Assembly: GCA_016647705.1 (NCBI GenBank)
Contig: CM028335.1
Location: 11,856,905 to 11,920,904 of the forward strand
DNA from: Eucommia ulmoides
Taxonomy: Eukaryota; Streptophyta; Magnoliopsida; Garryales; Eucommiaceae
Direction: 5' to 3'
DNA: 64,000 nucleotides
Both the position numbers and the translations under genes were made by a program. The notes under the pieces were generated by a model. That model was not told the origin of the DNA. It did not search any database and saw only the letters and a list, made by a program, of their open reading frames with translations. Each line of letters begins with the position of its first letter. Position 1 is the first letter of the stretch. This document shows, one piece after another, positions 22,278-34,440 of the stretch.

Positions 22278-22791
22278 TTCCTCAAAAGAATAGTAATAAT
22301 AAGCCACTTGTCATATGGGTGCGTTAAGAGTAGCTTGTTTGGTTCATTTTCGATATTTGGTGGTTATGTTGAAATTGGTTTTTTTTTTTTTTCAAGTGGC
22401 ATTCAATGGATTGATGGGCCAAATTGGTGACACTAAGACCTTTGTTTTGAAATTCATGAAGTTGAAGAAGGTGTTAGTATCACAGAGGTATATCAACAGA
22501 GATTGAGATAGTTAACTGGGAATAGAAATTGCCAACACTTGGGGTGTATAGCGGGGGATGGTAGTTGCCCAACACCTAGTGTGATATCTACTTTGGAATA
22601 GTCTCCCAATTTGGTGCCGAGAGAAGTGGTTATTTAATGGCGTTTATCTATTATTTGATCTTACTTTACCATTGGTACCCATGTTTTAGGGTAGGAGTAT
22701 TTGGGAAGATTTGTTGGGGGAGATAATGGTGCGTTGCTCAAGGTCCTGGTCATTACTCAATATTTTTTTGATTGGATTTGCTTGGACCAGT

Positions 22792-23804
22792 TGTTGGATG
22801 TAAGTCCTACAGTCAATCTTGTAATCTTACATTTAAAGCTTGTGTTTGTAAAATATTTTAATCTAAAGTATTAATAAAAAACATTTATTGACATTATTCA
22901 TTATCACTATAGACCTAGAATGTTGAGTAGAATGTGTGGTTATTTAATGTGATTAAATAAGAGGAGATCAAACACATTTGGTATCTCGATATTTTAAATT
23001 ATTCCTAGTCAGTGTCAGATTGTTGACAAGGGTCTTCAACAATTTATGTTAACTTGATTCGGTATTTATCTCTTTAAGAATGATGAGTCTTAATCCATTA
23101 GTATGAGATATTGAAACATCTGGAAGGGAATGGGTCATGCACAAATAGGGATTTGAGATTAGAAGAGACCTTAAAAAATGAATAGGCAGTAATGCTGAAC
23201 TTGAGAAGTTCAGGGGACAAAATAGAGTTAGAGAAAGAAGGGGTCCAGTATTTTAAACCCTAGACTGTAATCATAAAGAGAGAAGATAAAATGGTCACCC
23301 CAATCATAAGGATTCAACCAGTACACTTTGGTCGTCTCCTCTCCTATCAGTTCTCTCAATTTCCTTTCTTTGTGAGATCTATTTCCTATTCTACACCACT
23401 AGTTTGAATCTAGCTCTCCTGGATTCAAATCAAATTTGTCTTAGATTCTTGGGATTAGATATGATTTTTGAAATCCCAAGAACACTTTGTTCTCTGAGGT
23501 TTTCTATGTGGATATTGTTGAGATGAGATATTTGTGTCACTTCAAAAAGAATCAATCTCCAATAGTTGTTTGTTTGTATTGAGACATTCTTTGAAGAGTC
23601 TTTTCAAATTACGTCTCAAGAACTACCGGCTTTGAATTTGAAGCACTAGAAGAGATATATTTGAAAATGTTTTAATATTACATGCATTTTGTTTTAATGT
23701 AAATACAATTAGATTTGCTAAAGGGAATTGGATATTAATTTAGATTTAAATTTTTTTATATTTTGTTGCATAGATCTGATAATTTTAATATCCGATTCTC
23801 TTCA
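22792..23804 (+). mobile_element. copia-type solo LTR
   Basis: 1013 bp from TGTTGGATGTAAGTCC to CCGATTCTCTTCA, flanked by CCAGT (22787-22791) and CTAGT (23805-23809), a 5-bp duplication with one change. The closing TTTAATATCCGATTCT text is common at the 3' end of plant copia LTRs. No internal region or second LTR is present, so it is read as a solo LTR left by LTR-LTR recombination. Orientation follows that ending. Confidence 0.7.
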
Positions 23805-23809
23805 CTAGT

Positions 23810-25003
23810 ATATATAGTATGTAATCACCCAAGGCCCTAGCCTTTGAGCATGGGGAGTTACTGTGTTATGGGAGTTGGGGAGTTATTGAGAGTAAGGGAA
23901 GCCATTGTAAGTGAGGTCTTGTAAGGTAAGTGGCAATGTTTAGTTCCTCTGTAGCAAAAGAGATCCATTCCCCTTTTGTGGTTATTAATATATGACATTT
24001 GCTTCCTGTGAAGCTTAAAGAATTGAATTTCAAAGAGAAATTTTTTGAATTGATACATAGAGAAGTAAGTGTGTACCCATTTGTTTTATTGTATTGGAAT
24101 GGAGTTTAATTTATTTTGATTGGTGATGGAGGGGGTGTTTTTGTTATACTTAGGTCTAATGGTGTTATTAACTTTTGGCGTATTTGGAGTGCGGCTGCGT
24201 TCATATGCTCCTTTGGTTTGATTTGGGTGTTGCTTGGGAGATTAATCATGCCAAATGATTTTGGGGGATTGAGATTCATTTATGTCTCCTTTGTTAAAGA
24301 AGAGTGCAGAGCTAAGAATTTTTCTTGATAAGTTCAGGGGAGGCTTTAAAGTGCATTGCACATTAATTGGAATGGATTGGGAGGCGAGATCGTAGCATCT
24401 GGATATTTGGGATTCAATTTGCAGTTGGTGTCCTTCTTTGTCCGAAAATAGGGTGCATGAAGAGCGAATCTATCTTTCGTTGAAATATTGATGTTTCAAT
24501 CTTGTTGCAATTTTAGTCGTTGTATCTTGTGGTGTTTGTTAATTGTTGTAGCAATTTGTATTTCAAGTGTTGTAGTGTGTAGTATGTTTATGTGTATGAG
24601 CCTCAGGGGGTTCTTGTGAAACGGTATCCTTGTGAAATTGTAACTCGAGGATGGGCTATTTGTTGGGACTCATGCTTATTTTGGCGTATTGTAAGGGAGA
24701 ACATTTCTCTTATTATTATTAATATATTTCGGCTTATCAAATATATATATATATATATATGACATTTGCTCATAAAAAAATGCAAATCAAAATAATAATA
24801 AACTAACTATGAAATACAATAATACAATATTTTCTCACAAGCCCAACATATTTTCTCTTTAAAAAATAAAAATAAAAAAATAAGTTTGAAAATAAATATC
24901 TGGAATTTATATTAATCAAAATGCCCTCTATAGCCTAGAATTTGAAAAAGAAAATGAAAAACACTTTCTTTCCTACATTGTTTAAAACATTTATCTTTTC
25001 AAC

Positions 25004-25039
<36 letters not shown>

Positions 25040-25666
25040 GATAGGACAGTTATAAGAGGCCCATTATTTTTCAACCGTCTGCTGACCTTTGAGAAAAAAA
25101 AAGGGGCTAATATTAAAAGATACATAACCCCTATTTCTTTCTACATAAATATATTAATAAATAAATAATTACACAAGCTGCTATAAATATGCACACAACA
25201 ATGTATAAAAATGGATAGCGATTGATAATTATAATTAATTATAAAATAAAAAATTATTTCCCTATTTTGAAAACCAAAAAAAAATTATTCCCCTAATTTG
25301 AAAAACATACTCCCTGTTTGGTTGAAATCCAAACTAAATATTTTTTACATTTTTGTTTTCTAATTTTAATTTTTAACTTTTTAGTTTTTTTACTAATAGA
25401 AACACAACGACCTACGTAATCATTAAGTAGAATTATGTTTTAGTGATTATTTTCTTGATTGTAAATAATTACTTAAGAAAAAAATACAACTTATTTTATA
25501 GTCACTAGGAAAAATCCTATCCCATAGTCGCAGCCTCATGATAACTCTCACTTAGATGAGTCATACAAGAGACATGTGACCTCTACCCTACATGAGTTTT
25601 CCTGTCTTAGTCTTATCAAGGGTTAAACACATGTTTAACATCACATTATATGACACTACTAGAGTC
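23810..25666. other. intergenic; possible LINE 3' tail at 24440-24780
   Basis: No gene is supported. A plus frame at 24116-24328 is open but unrecognised. The stretch 24580-24780 (a GGGACTCATGCTTATTTTGG-like piece, ATTAATATATTTCGGCTTAT, then a TA tract) resembles a plant LINE 3' untranslated end, without matching protein upstream. An (AT)n tract lies at 25006-25036. The rest is AT-rich filler. Confidence 0.4.
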
Positions 25667-25669
25667 TTA

Positions 25670-26098
25670 GGGTATGTTTGGTAGGAGATGAGAAGGGGAA
25701 GGTAAATAAGAAGTGAAATTGTCTATTTTTTTCTCTTTTATGTTTGGTATGAGAGGAAAATGAAAAAGAAAATGGAGAGAAAAAATGGTCCCCCCCCCCC
25801 CAAAAAAAAAAATGGAGGTGAAAATAAGAAGTTAAGGGATGGAAAAGTCAAAATTATTATTTTACCCATTTATTTTATATAACAAATACCCATTTTATCT
25901 ATATTAAGAGTCAAATAGTAAATTAAGCAAAAACATATTTTTTTTTTTAATACACACAAAATATTATTTCCCCTCCTTTTATATCCCTCCAACCAAACAC
26001 ACTAAGAAAAATAATTTTTCCTCTTCAAAGGATAAAAAAAAATTATTTTTCATTTCCCTTTCTCTTTTCCTTTTCCACCCTTCCAACCAAACATACCC
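25670..26098. mobile_element. Tourist-like MITE (PIF/Harbinger)
   Basis: 429 bp with terminal inverted repeats starting GGGTATGTTTGGT on both strands, flanked by TTA (25667-25669 and 26099-26101). The 3-bp TTA duplication and the GTTTGGT-type end are diagnostic of Tourist/Harbinger MITEs. It has no coding capacity. The interior is A/T-rich with a C-run/A-run near 25791-25813. Confidence 0.85.
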
Positions 26099-26101
26099 TT
26101 A

Positions 26102-28885
26102 GGGAATAACAAAAGTATATTCTAAATGATTTCTTTAGATTTTATAGTGTAGTTTTATGAGTCACGCAATATGATTGTTTCTACCCATTGAAATTCCTTC
26201 ATGTGGTTCCCAAACACAGAGGTTGGATTACCTCCTTAGGTGACTTCCTTGCAATTAACACTCATTCACCTCAACAATTTTAAGATTTAGTCACTGCTAT
26301 AGTCTTGAGGCAAATTATCTCTCCTTGTGGAAATATAACATACGAATATTAAACCTTATTTTTTTAAATGTATTTATTCCATCAATTTTCATTTGATATA
26401 CTAGTAAATATTTTGGGATTTTTTTAGCCTCAATAACACTGACAAATAAACTCTTTAGGAATATTTTAAACACAATATTTTATCAAACCAACATTATATG
26501 TAGTCCCAAATTTTATCATGTAAATTCATACGAGATATGTACCAAACCAACAATTTCCTAGGCAAAATTTGTAATCCCAAATTCGTAAACATAAAAATAA
26601 CTTCGAGATTTTCAAGGTAACGATAAGGACTTTATTTCAAACTAATACAAATTTTGATGCATCATATCAAATCCTAGTTTACCATCATATAACTTTTTAA
26701 GAGTCTAAATAACATATTGAAACATTATTTTTCTTAGTTTACCGTCATATAACTTTTTAGGAGTCTAAGTAAGATATTGAAACAATATTTTTCAAACATA
26801 ATTAAGGAGTGAAAAGTACTACTCAATTAAGTAGTTCAAATTCCATCAACACAACATTTTTTCCTTTCACAAGCCTCGAATGGTTCTTTAGATCTAATCT
26901 CCTTAAAAAAAAGTGTAAATGACACCAAAAAAGAAACACCACCCATTATATTTGAAGATGTAAAGCAAACTATATTTAAATTTCTTATCTTGAGAAACAT
27001 ACACAATCAAAAAGTTAATTGGATAATCATTGATGGTTCTTAGAAAAAGGTTTCTAAAGCAAAAGATACATTAATTAGGCCTAAAGATTTAAAAAAAAAA
27101 AAAAAAAAAAAGGAATCAAAGGCAAAGAAGAAAAAAAAAAAGGATCATTGGCATCCACAAAAGTCTCTTAGGTTGGTTGCCCTAATGAGTATGTCTTGGG
27201 AGTCTTGAAATAGAAGTGTTTGCCTCTTTATGCTACAAAGGGCTCCACCTTCTGTTAATTTCTATGGAGGAGCCTTGTGCTTTTAAATTGATTGCAAGTG
27301 CAATTCCATGTAGAATTTCCATTTTGGTTGTTAATTTATTAGGTGGGTAACTTTGTCTTTTCACATCATATACTATTACCTTTTTTTTTTTAAACATTCT
27401 TTACAATTATGCTTTAAGTCTTTCTTATCTATGATCTAAGAATTGTCCAGGTGGTGGGTAGATTATTGGTTAATAATCACAATTAGAGAATCGATTAATC
27501 CATAATTTATTTTATTTTAATATTAAGTTGAATATAAATCATTTCGTTATGTTTTATCTCGTGTTCTAATCCCATTTTCAATTCTCTTTTATATCTCTAG
27601 TCAAATATTTTCAATTAAAATTTGTATTGCTGGCCGCCAATGTCGCCCTTTGTTGCCGCCGCCCTACTGTCAAACCTTAGGTTTCCAATAGCAAAGTCTG
27701 GCCATCGGTTTTCAATTTTTTTTTAGTTATATGTAGCTATTTTTTAGTTACATTTTTAGTGTATTTTTTAGTTATGTTTTTAGTGTATTTTTAGTTATAT
27801 TCATATGATTTTTTTGTGACTAACTACTGAAAAATTAGTTGAATGTAATAAAAAATATATAATAAAAATATTACTGAAAAATTAATAATGTAACTAAGAA
27901 AGCTCAAACAACAAAAGGTTCGACGACGCATGGTGACCGAAATTCGGTAGCCAATGACTAGTGGCCGGCGACGATGGGACATCAATTACAAATACATTCC
28001 TAATTAGAATATTAGTTTACATGAACTCTAACAGCATGTTTGGTTAGACGGAATTGTAGGCGGAATGAAATTTCATTCCGCTCTCGATTCCTATTCTATT
28101 GTTTGGTTCTTTAATGAAATTACTTTTGTGATTCCATTGAAAAAATATTTTTATAATAAAAAAAACTAAAATATTATCCCTTCCTTCCTTCCCAATCCTT
28201 CCGAATTGAAATAAACACAGCTAACCTACTTCCGCTCTTTCCCAATCCAAGGATAGATAGTGTAAAAGCCTAAAAGGTGGGGCTGAACCCTTCAAGAAAG
28301 GAGATTAATTTTGAAATACCCAACTTAGTTTGACGACGCTTTGTCACGCCAATAGAAAACATAAATCTACCAATTTAAAAATTTAAGCATGCATTCTAAT
28401 TTCATGCAAATGTGTTGACAAAGTGAGAGTTTTTGGGAGTTGTACACTCCTTTCCCTAGTCTTATAAATTTTTAGAAAATCATGTAATTCAATTATTATT
28501 TGAAGTTTTAAATTAGTAACATATATATTTCTTTTAACTTTTTTTTTTTGCATTCTCTTACCTTAACTTTCTTTCAACTTATTCTGACTACTCTGATGAT
28601 TACTGTCAACGGCCAGCACTTGCACTAGTTCTTTCCCCCGTTTCCCACCTTGCAGAACCCCCCCTCATACCAAAATCAATGGCGATCCACTGGAAATCTT
28701 AATATATCTGTCATAGATCAGTTCAATATATATTAGAGAGAGAGAGAGAGAGAGAGAGCGAAGAAGAGGAGAAATGCGGGCAATGATTGGGTGTTGAGCA
28801 TATTTAAGGAAAAAAATAAAGGGAGAGAGAAAAAAAAAATTATTTTAAAGAGAGCAGAATGATTTCAAAATCATTTAGATTTATC
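26102..28885. other. AT-rich intergenic stretch
   Basis: No gene seen. It contains a poly-A run at 27090-27112, a short block rich in GCCGCC near 27630-27670, and near 28033 text starting GCATGTTTGGTTAGACGGAA that resembles a MITE end without a clear partner. A (GA)n tract lies at 28734-28758. Confidence 0.5.
27715..27812. repeat. short tandem repeat of TTTTTAGTTATATTTTTAGTGTA type
   Basis: About four diverged copies of a unit near 23-28 bp built on TTTTTAGTTA and TTTTTAGTGTA follow each other. Low complexity; no function visible. Confidence 0.65.
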
Positions 28886-28899
28886 TTTTTATAATGAGT

Positions 28900-29057
28900 A
28901 TAAAAGGGTGATCTAGTGCACGAAGGCTCCTGCTATTTCAGAATCTTGGGAGGGTCAGATGTACATAGTGGTACCCTTGTTTATAGAAAGCTGTCTCCAA
29001 TATTTGAACCCGAGATCTTCAGGTCATAATGAAGTAACCTTACCATTGTCCAAGATT
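28900..29057 (+). mobile_element. Au-like SINE
   Basis: 158 bp with the hallmarks of the plant Au SINE family: AAGGCTCCTGCTAT near the start, GGGAGGGTCAGATGTACA (A-box-like region), AAGCTGTCTCCAATATTTGA with ACCCGAGATCTTCAGGTCA (B-box-like region) and AACCTTACCATTG near the end. It is flanked by a 14-bp direct repeat TTTTTATAATGAGT (28886-28899 and 29058-29071), consistent with LINE-mediated target-primed insertion. The promoter is internal, of RNA polymerase III type. There is no protein. Confidence 0.8.
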
Positions 29058-29225
29058 TTTTTATAATGAGTGTTAATTTAGTAAAAGGTAAATGTAAAAT
29101 TACTCGATGCTTTGTATAGGTTTATTTAATTTTCCTTATTTTTTTTTGGTACATAGACAAAAATAGAACACCTTAGGTACACCTATCAAAAGTTTCTTCC
29201 TTCATTTATGCGAAAATGAGGCCCG

Positions 29226-29580
29226 TCATGCCTTCAGGTGGGTTCTCAATCATTTTTAGCTTCATTCCACTTCTCTCTTTCTTTTTGGCAAGTCAGCAAA
29301 ATTATTATTTTCACGGGAGATAAGCTGGAGAGTGTAGCTGTTGTTGGCAAGGAATCTCTTACAATCATCCACCCAACACTTGAAGCCATGTAGCTCCAGA
29401 CAACCCCTAAGATAATTGTAACCACCTATGCACAATCAATGTCGACGACAATTCCCAAGAACTCCCTCCTTGAAGCAATACGGATATTCCTGTGTGGATA
29501 CTTCTCAGCTCCGCTTCAAGATCTGTGCATGAGGGCAAAGAACCAAAGTACTCCACTTGCCAAACTTCGAGATTAGATAT
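29226..29580 (-). pseudogene. RNase H-like (RVT_3 type) remnant, LINE-associated
   Basis: On the minus strand, across frameshifts, the text reads LEAELRSIHTGI, RIASRR, FLGIVVDIDCA, stop, VVTI, then GCLELHGFKCWVDDCKRFLA, YTLQLISRENNNFAD and KRKRE. This follows the plant RNase H-like domain found at LINE C-termini and in related short proteins: a first acidic helix (AELRAI), the DSD-type strand (here DID) and the N-x3-AD-x-LAK end. At least two frameshifts and one stop break it. Confidence 0.5.
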
Positions 29581-29589
29581 GATTAGATT

Positions 29590-30860
29590 ACAATTTGTAT
29601 CGTGGAAGTAAAATTGAATATTTTTATTTTGTCACACATTAGTTTCTAATTTCATAATAAAATGTTTATCTTTCAAAATAATTAGGAAAAAGAGTATATA
29701 TTTATGGTGATTATTATAATATGATAAGAACAGCATTAATGGAAAAAGCTTGATATTCAAAGGTTTAATATAAAAAGGTGACCATACCAAATTAAGCTCA
29801 AGGATTCAAAAAGTGACCAACTTTGTGTTAAAAGGGCTGTCCACTTTCTGCATTTATTTATTGTAAAAAGAAAAGAAAAAAAAAAAAAAATAGGACAACT
29901 TATAATGGAGCATATTCCTTCCTGCTTTCGAGGGCAAATTGATTCCAAAACGCGTTTACAAATGCATGTTTACTATTTTGCCCATACATGATAAAAGCAT
30001 TTTCAAAATTATTTTTTACACTTATATATATATATCAAAAGATTCATTATTCCATGTTGATCCTTCCATTTTTTTTTTACACCAATGATGCTAGTTAGAA
30101 AATTTTAATATATTTATATTTCTATGACCTTTCTAAAGTTTAAATAATCAATACTAAATTAAAAAAAAATATAGTAATTTGACTTTAATGTATTTCCTCA
30201 AATCACATGCCCCCAAAAAACCGCTTGATTTCATTCTACAACTAGGTTCATGCCCGCACCAATACACAGGGTAAGAAATGTTTAATGTGAACTATTTTAA
30301 TTAATCTTTATATTTATAATTGAATTTTTTAATTTGTAAAAAATATTGTCTATTTTCAATTTTTTTTTTACACTTGTTTGTAATACAATATATTTTTTCT
30401 TTGGTTATTTTGTGAGTATAAACTTAAGTTAAAATAATTGTTTTAAAAAAATTGAAAATTTTCATTATTAGAAAATTCACTTTATTTTTTCCCACCATAA
30501 CAACAATATAATTTTATGCAAAAGATACGACTTTTAAAAAATAATAACCAAATGATATTGAATGTCCAATCATACGAAACAACAACTAGTAAAAGACCAG
30601 ACTTAATAAATAGGAAAAATTACCGAGTGATCCCAATTTAAGTATAAAATTACCAATTGATTCCAAGAGTTTGAAAACGAACCAAAAAAATCAATGTACC
30701 ATTTTTTTTAACAGTCCAGTCTTAAATTTAAAAAACGTGAAAATTACATGACAAATTTGCCCTTACGAGATCGGCAGGATTGGAACTTTTTATATTTAGC
30801 GGTTTCACAATAAAATCATTTTATTAAAATCAAAATAACCATTGTTGTATCTATTTTTCT
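29590..30860. other. AT-rich intergenic stretch
   Basis: No gene or element could be supported. Short poly-A and poly-T runs and a TA tract near 30020 are present. A line of text near 30620-30700 (ACCGAGTGATCCC, then AATTACCAATTGATTCC) has a repeat-like look without a partner here. Confidence 0.5.
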
Positions 30861-30861
30861 C

Positions 30862-30945
30862 ATGGTTTAATTATATATTCAGATTCGCCTGATTAAGATC
30901 TTCAAAATGATATCATTTTCACTATTTTTTCATTAGTTTCTGATA
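30862..30945. repeat. partial copy of the 210-bp tandem-repeat unit, left of gypsy
   Basis: CATGGTTTAATTATATATTC and AGATCTTCAAAATGATATCA match units of the array at 54.9-55.7 kb. The copy is cut at TGATA (30941-30945), where the gypsy element begins. The unit continues at 38631 with TGATATTTTTAGAATTTTTA. Confidence 0.6.
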
Positions 30946-31592
30946 TAAGAAAATTTCTCACGTGTGAATTATGAAATCGGTGTCAAGAAATCAGGTCGGG
31001 TCAATGGATAAAACCCGACCCGATAGAAATGGATTTGCGATCTGTTTACCGCAAATGGACCAATAGCCCTGGTGGCCCAAGATAAGAAATGCCTGGCCTA
31101 CTGATGAGGCCCAGTTGCACGTATAGGCCGACTTAGTGTCAAACGATGCCCCTTAATAAGGGTCTGAATATCAAGCCTGAATATGGTAGATCAATAGTAG
31201 CTATTGCCTCACCTATATACCTTACTCATGATGCGTAGATGTGATTAACGCATCATTCCATAATGGGTACACGAACGACATTCATGGTAGCTAAGAAAGG
31301 AACATGGAGAGGATCACGGCCGGAACGACGACAGGTGGGATCGATGCACATATATACGAGAAAGATAGGTATCAAAAGACAACACTCTCTTAATATTATA
31401 CTAAATATCCATTTAAGCTTTCAATTTCTCTTTAGAGTAATTTGATCTTATTCTCACGTCGAAGTTTCTTTGGCCGACACTACGCCCGTGTCCTCCCCAT
31501 AGAACTAACTGATTTTGCAGGTCGAGTTGTAGGTTGTGGAGGTTTCGGGCACATGAGGATCTGTAACAAATACCGGGTAATTTTTGGCAACA
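30946..31592 (+). repeat. 5' LTR of Tat-type gypsy element
   Basis: It starts TAAGAAAATTTCTCACG (terminal TG decayed to TA) and ends TTTTTGGCAACA. The part 31090-31531 pairs with 38179-38618 along its whole length. The first 144 bp have no partner in the shortened 3' LTR. Confidence 0.75.
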
Positions 31593-31854
31593 TCATTTGG
31601 TGCCGTATGTGGGAAAATAAACAAAAAGAAGTTCGTCGACGAGATGAGATAGTCGCAATTTGGAGCAGTAGATCTGAACCAAATAAATGGGATCCCATTC
31701 TCCACGGACAAAAGAACACGGAAGAGGGCTTCAAGCGCAATCCATGCCACTACACCTTTCGACATGCAGAGTTCCAGTCTCGGCGATGTCTATGGGTAAA
31801 AGAGGAAGGCCCATAAAGCCAGACTGCAAGAGAGTAATGGCGTCGACAAATGGA

Positions 31855-33411
31855 ACTAGACTTGTGATAACGTTCGACAACAAGGATAGCACAGGTGTAT
31901 CTCGTCCCCACGATGTCGCGTTAGTCATAACTCTCTAGATCTCCAACTTTGAGGTACGAAGAATTTTGGTTGATATGGGCAGTTCAGTTAAAAACATTTT
32001 TGTCAAAATGCTCAGCCAAATGGGTGTTCCCAATTTCGACATTGAGTCAACCCAGATACTGATAGTAGGATTTAATAGGGACCTGAACTCTCTAGTAGGA
32101 AAGATCATATTATACGTCGTGATCAACAACCATGGGGATAGATTGGTCAGGGCCATGGAGTTCACCGTAATGGACTCAATGACCCCCTACAATGTTATCA
32201 TGGAAGATCCCTATCTCTATGCAATGGGAGCCGTAGTGTCGACGCTTCATTAATGAGTTAAGTACGTGAATGATGGCAAAGTGGTCACCATCTGTAGAGA
32301 CTAGACTACATCCAAGCAATGTTTAGAGATGACTAAAAAGAGAAAGAGGACTATCCAGCAACAAAGGGAGTGAAGGCCCATTGAGGTTTAGAACGGTTAA
32401 CTCAAGAACAAAAGTTTGACAAATCTTAGACCAACTGTCCAGTTCTATAGCAAGGGCACGTTGGAGGTCAGATCAACAACCCATCTCAGCAACAAAGAGG
32501 ATCTCATATCAACGATCCAACTCACGAACAGAGAACCAATAGACCTCAAAGCAACAACCCAACCCAGAAATGGGGGCTTAGCAAAACTCGGACTGTCAGT
32601 GCAGCTCAGCCCAGTAGCTCAATACAAGAGATAGACGATTTCAGGGAACATCCCAGAGTTCTCTAGCCCACCGAATGGGTTAAAGAAGTAACTTTCAATC
32701 AAGGAACAAAAAATATGTCGATTGGCACCTTTCTAAGCCAACCTGAGGAGGAGAAACTCATGCAATTGTTAGAAAAAAAATTGGATGTGTTTGCTTGGAC
32801 ACCTAAAGACATGAATGGGATAAACCCTGAAGTGATGGTTCACCAACTCAATATCTCGAGGTCTCACCCTCCAGTGAAGCAAAAGATAAGGATGTTTAAT
32901 TCGGAGAAGAAAGAAGTAATAGAGTCTGAAGTACGAAGACTACTCAGAATAGGGCACATAAAGGAGATGGTCTACCCAAAGTGGTTAGCCGAACCAGTGC
33001 TGGTCAAGAAAAAGAATGAAAAATGGAGGATGCACGTGGACTTTATCGACTAGAATCAGGCGTGCCCCAAGGACTGTTACCCAATACCCAGAATCGACCA
33101 AATGGTGGACTCAACTACTGGGCACGAGTGGTTATCCATGATAGATGCCTATTCGAGATACAACCAGATACATATGAACCATCTAGATGAGGAGACAATG
33201 ACTTTCATCACCTCTAGAGGTGCGTTTTGCTATAAGGTGATGCCTTTCGGTCTAAGAAACGCCTGGGCGACGTACCAACTTCTTGTGAATCATATGTTCC
33301 AAGAAAGAATTGGAACAACTATGGAGGTTTATATAGATGATATCTTAGTTAAAAGCTTTAAGAAAAAAGATCATTTGGAACATCTCGAAGAAGCTTTCAT
33401 GATATTACGAA
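31855..33411 (+). pseudogene. gypsy protease and reverse transcriptase, N-terminal part
   Basis: A protease-proximal block reads ITFDNKDSTGVSRPHDVAL then FEVRRILVDMGSSVKNIF (active site DMG instead of DTG or DSG). After an interrupted linker (32254-32714), reverse transcriptase starts near 32715. It includes FAWTPKDMNGINPEV, AEPVLVKKKNEKWRMHVDF, stop, NQACPKDCYPIPRIDQMV, WLSMIDAYSRYNQIHM, FCYKVMPFGLRNAWATYQ and the catalytic YIDD (MEVYIDDILVKS) at about 33328-33357. It ends at HLEEAFMILR (33410), where the nested element enters. Stops at about 31939, 32254 and 33053 inactivate it. Confidence 0.85.
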
Positions 33412-34155
33412 TGTAACGACCCGGTTTCCCAGGACCATTACGCGGTTTCTCTTATTGGAGAATTTAATTGAAACCGAATCACCAATATTTTTATTTTATA
33501 CAACCGGATAAATTTTAAAAACAACGAAGATAATTTTAGTTGTTAATTTTACAACGGTAACTAATAAACATAATAATTACAATTTAAATATAACCGAATT
33601 ACCAATAATTTATTCCGAATTAATCTGAGAAATTTTACAAATAATGGCGACAATTACAAATATCGAATTGATTGATTCAATTTTTACACCAGTAATAAAT
33701 TCAACCATTACAAATTAATTAGAAATTTAGCTGAAATTCTTGTCGCAATATTATTTTTAAATACCCAAATAAATTCCTAACACCGGTCAATTTAATACTA
33801 ACGTTTAAATTTGTAATTTAATATATAATTACGGTGACAATTATAATTATCGACTTAAATTTTACAATGTGACGATAATAATTATATTCAATTTATCGAA
33901 TCAGTTTTTACAACGGTAAATATTAATTACAATTATTATAAACAGAATTTCTTATATAATACCTATCGCCGTTTCGTTTTCACCAGCCTTGTAATCAAAA
34001 CTGTGGGGTTGTGAGTTAATACTCAGTAGAACTCCAACTCCTTTAATACGTGCATTTAATTAATACAACAAATAAAACACCTTGGCATGATTTTCACGTA
34101 ATTTCTGTATAATCATAATTAGTTCATCAAAATTTAACAGCTAAAATTCCACAAC
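33412..34155 (-). repeat. 3' LTR (matching part) of nested element
   Basis: 744 bp colinear with 36243-36986. Shared landmarks include ACTGTGGGGTTGTGAG and CTCAGTAGAACTC. The expected outer start TGCAATACTCG is not found after it, so this LTR is rearranged or longer than its partner. Confidence 0.8.
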
Positions 34156-34279
34156 AATAAAAACAATAAATCACACAATAGAAAAATTAAATACATGTAT
34201 TAAAAGAGTTAGAAATTCTACATGACAATCAAATTTAAATCAACTGGTCAACGCACTTGTGTATAATAACATAATATGC

Positions 34280-34440
34280 TTCCTTGCCAGCCATAAGATC
34301 GTTTTACCTTACGATCTGGAGTTATCATATCCACCATGTAGGACTTGCCTAACAGGTAACAACATATATAATATATCCACCCTGCAGGACTTACCTGACA
34401 GGTAACAACATATATCCACATCTTGCAGGACTGACCATCT
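34280..34440. repeat. LTR-internal tandem units near AGATCGTTTTACCTTACGAT
   Basis: About two and a half units of roughly 57 bp built on ATATCCACCNTGCAGGACTT and CCTGACAGGTAACAACATAT follow a conserved lead-in, GCCATAAGATCGTTTTACC. The same lead-in followed by other tandem units occurs at 45596-45830 in the solo LTR inside the second copia. Confidence 0.7.

Noticed and set aside
31480..31765. Minus-strand open frames in the gypsy 5' region
   Set aside because: They are antisense to LTR, PBS and protease-proximal sequence of the plus-oriented element.
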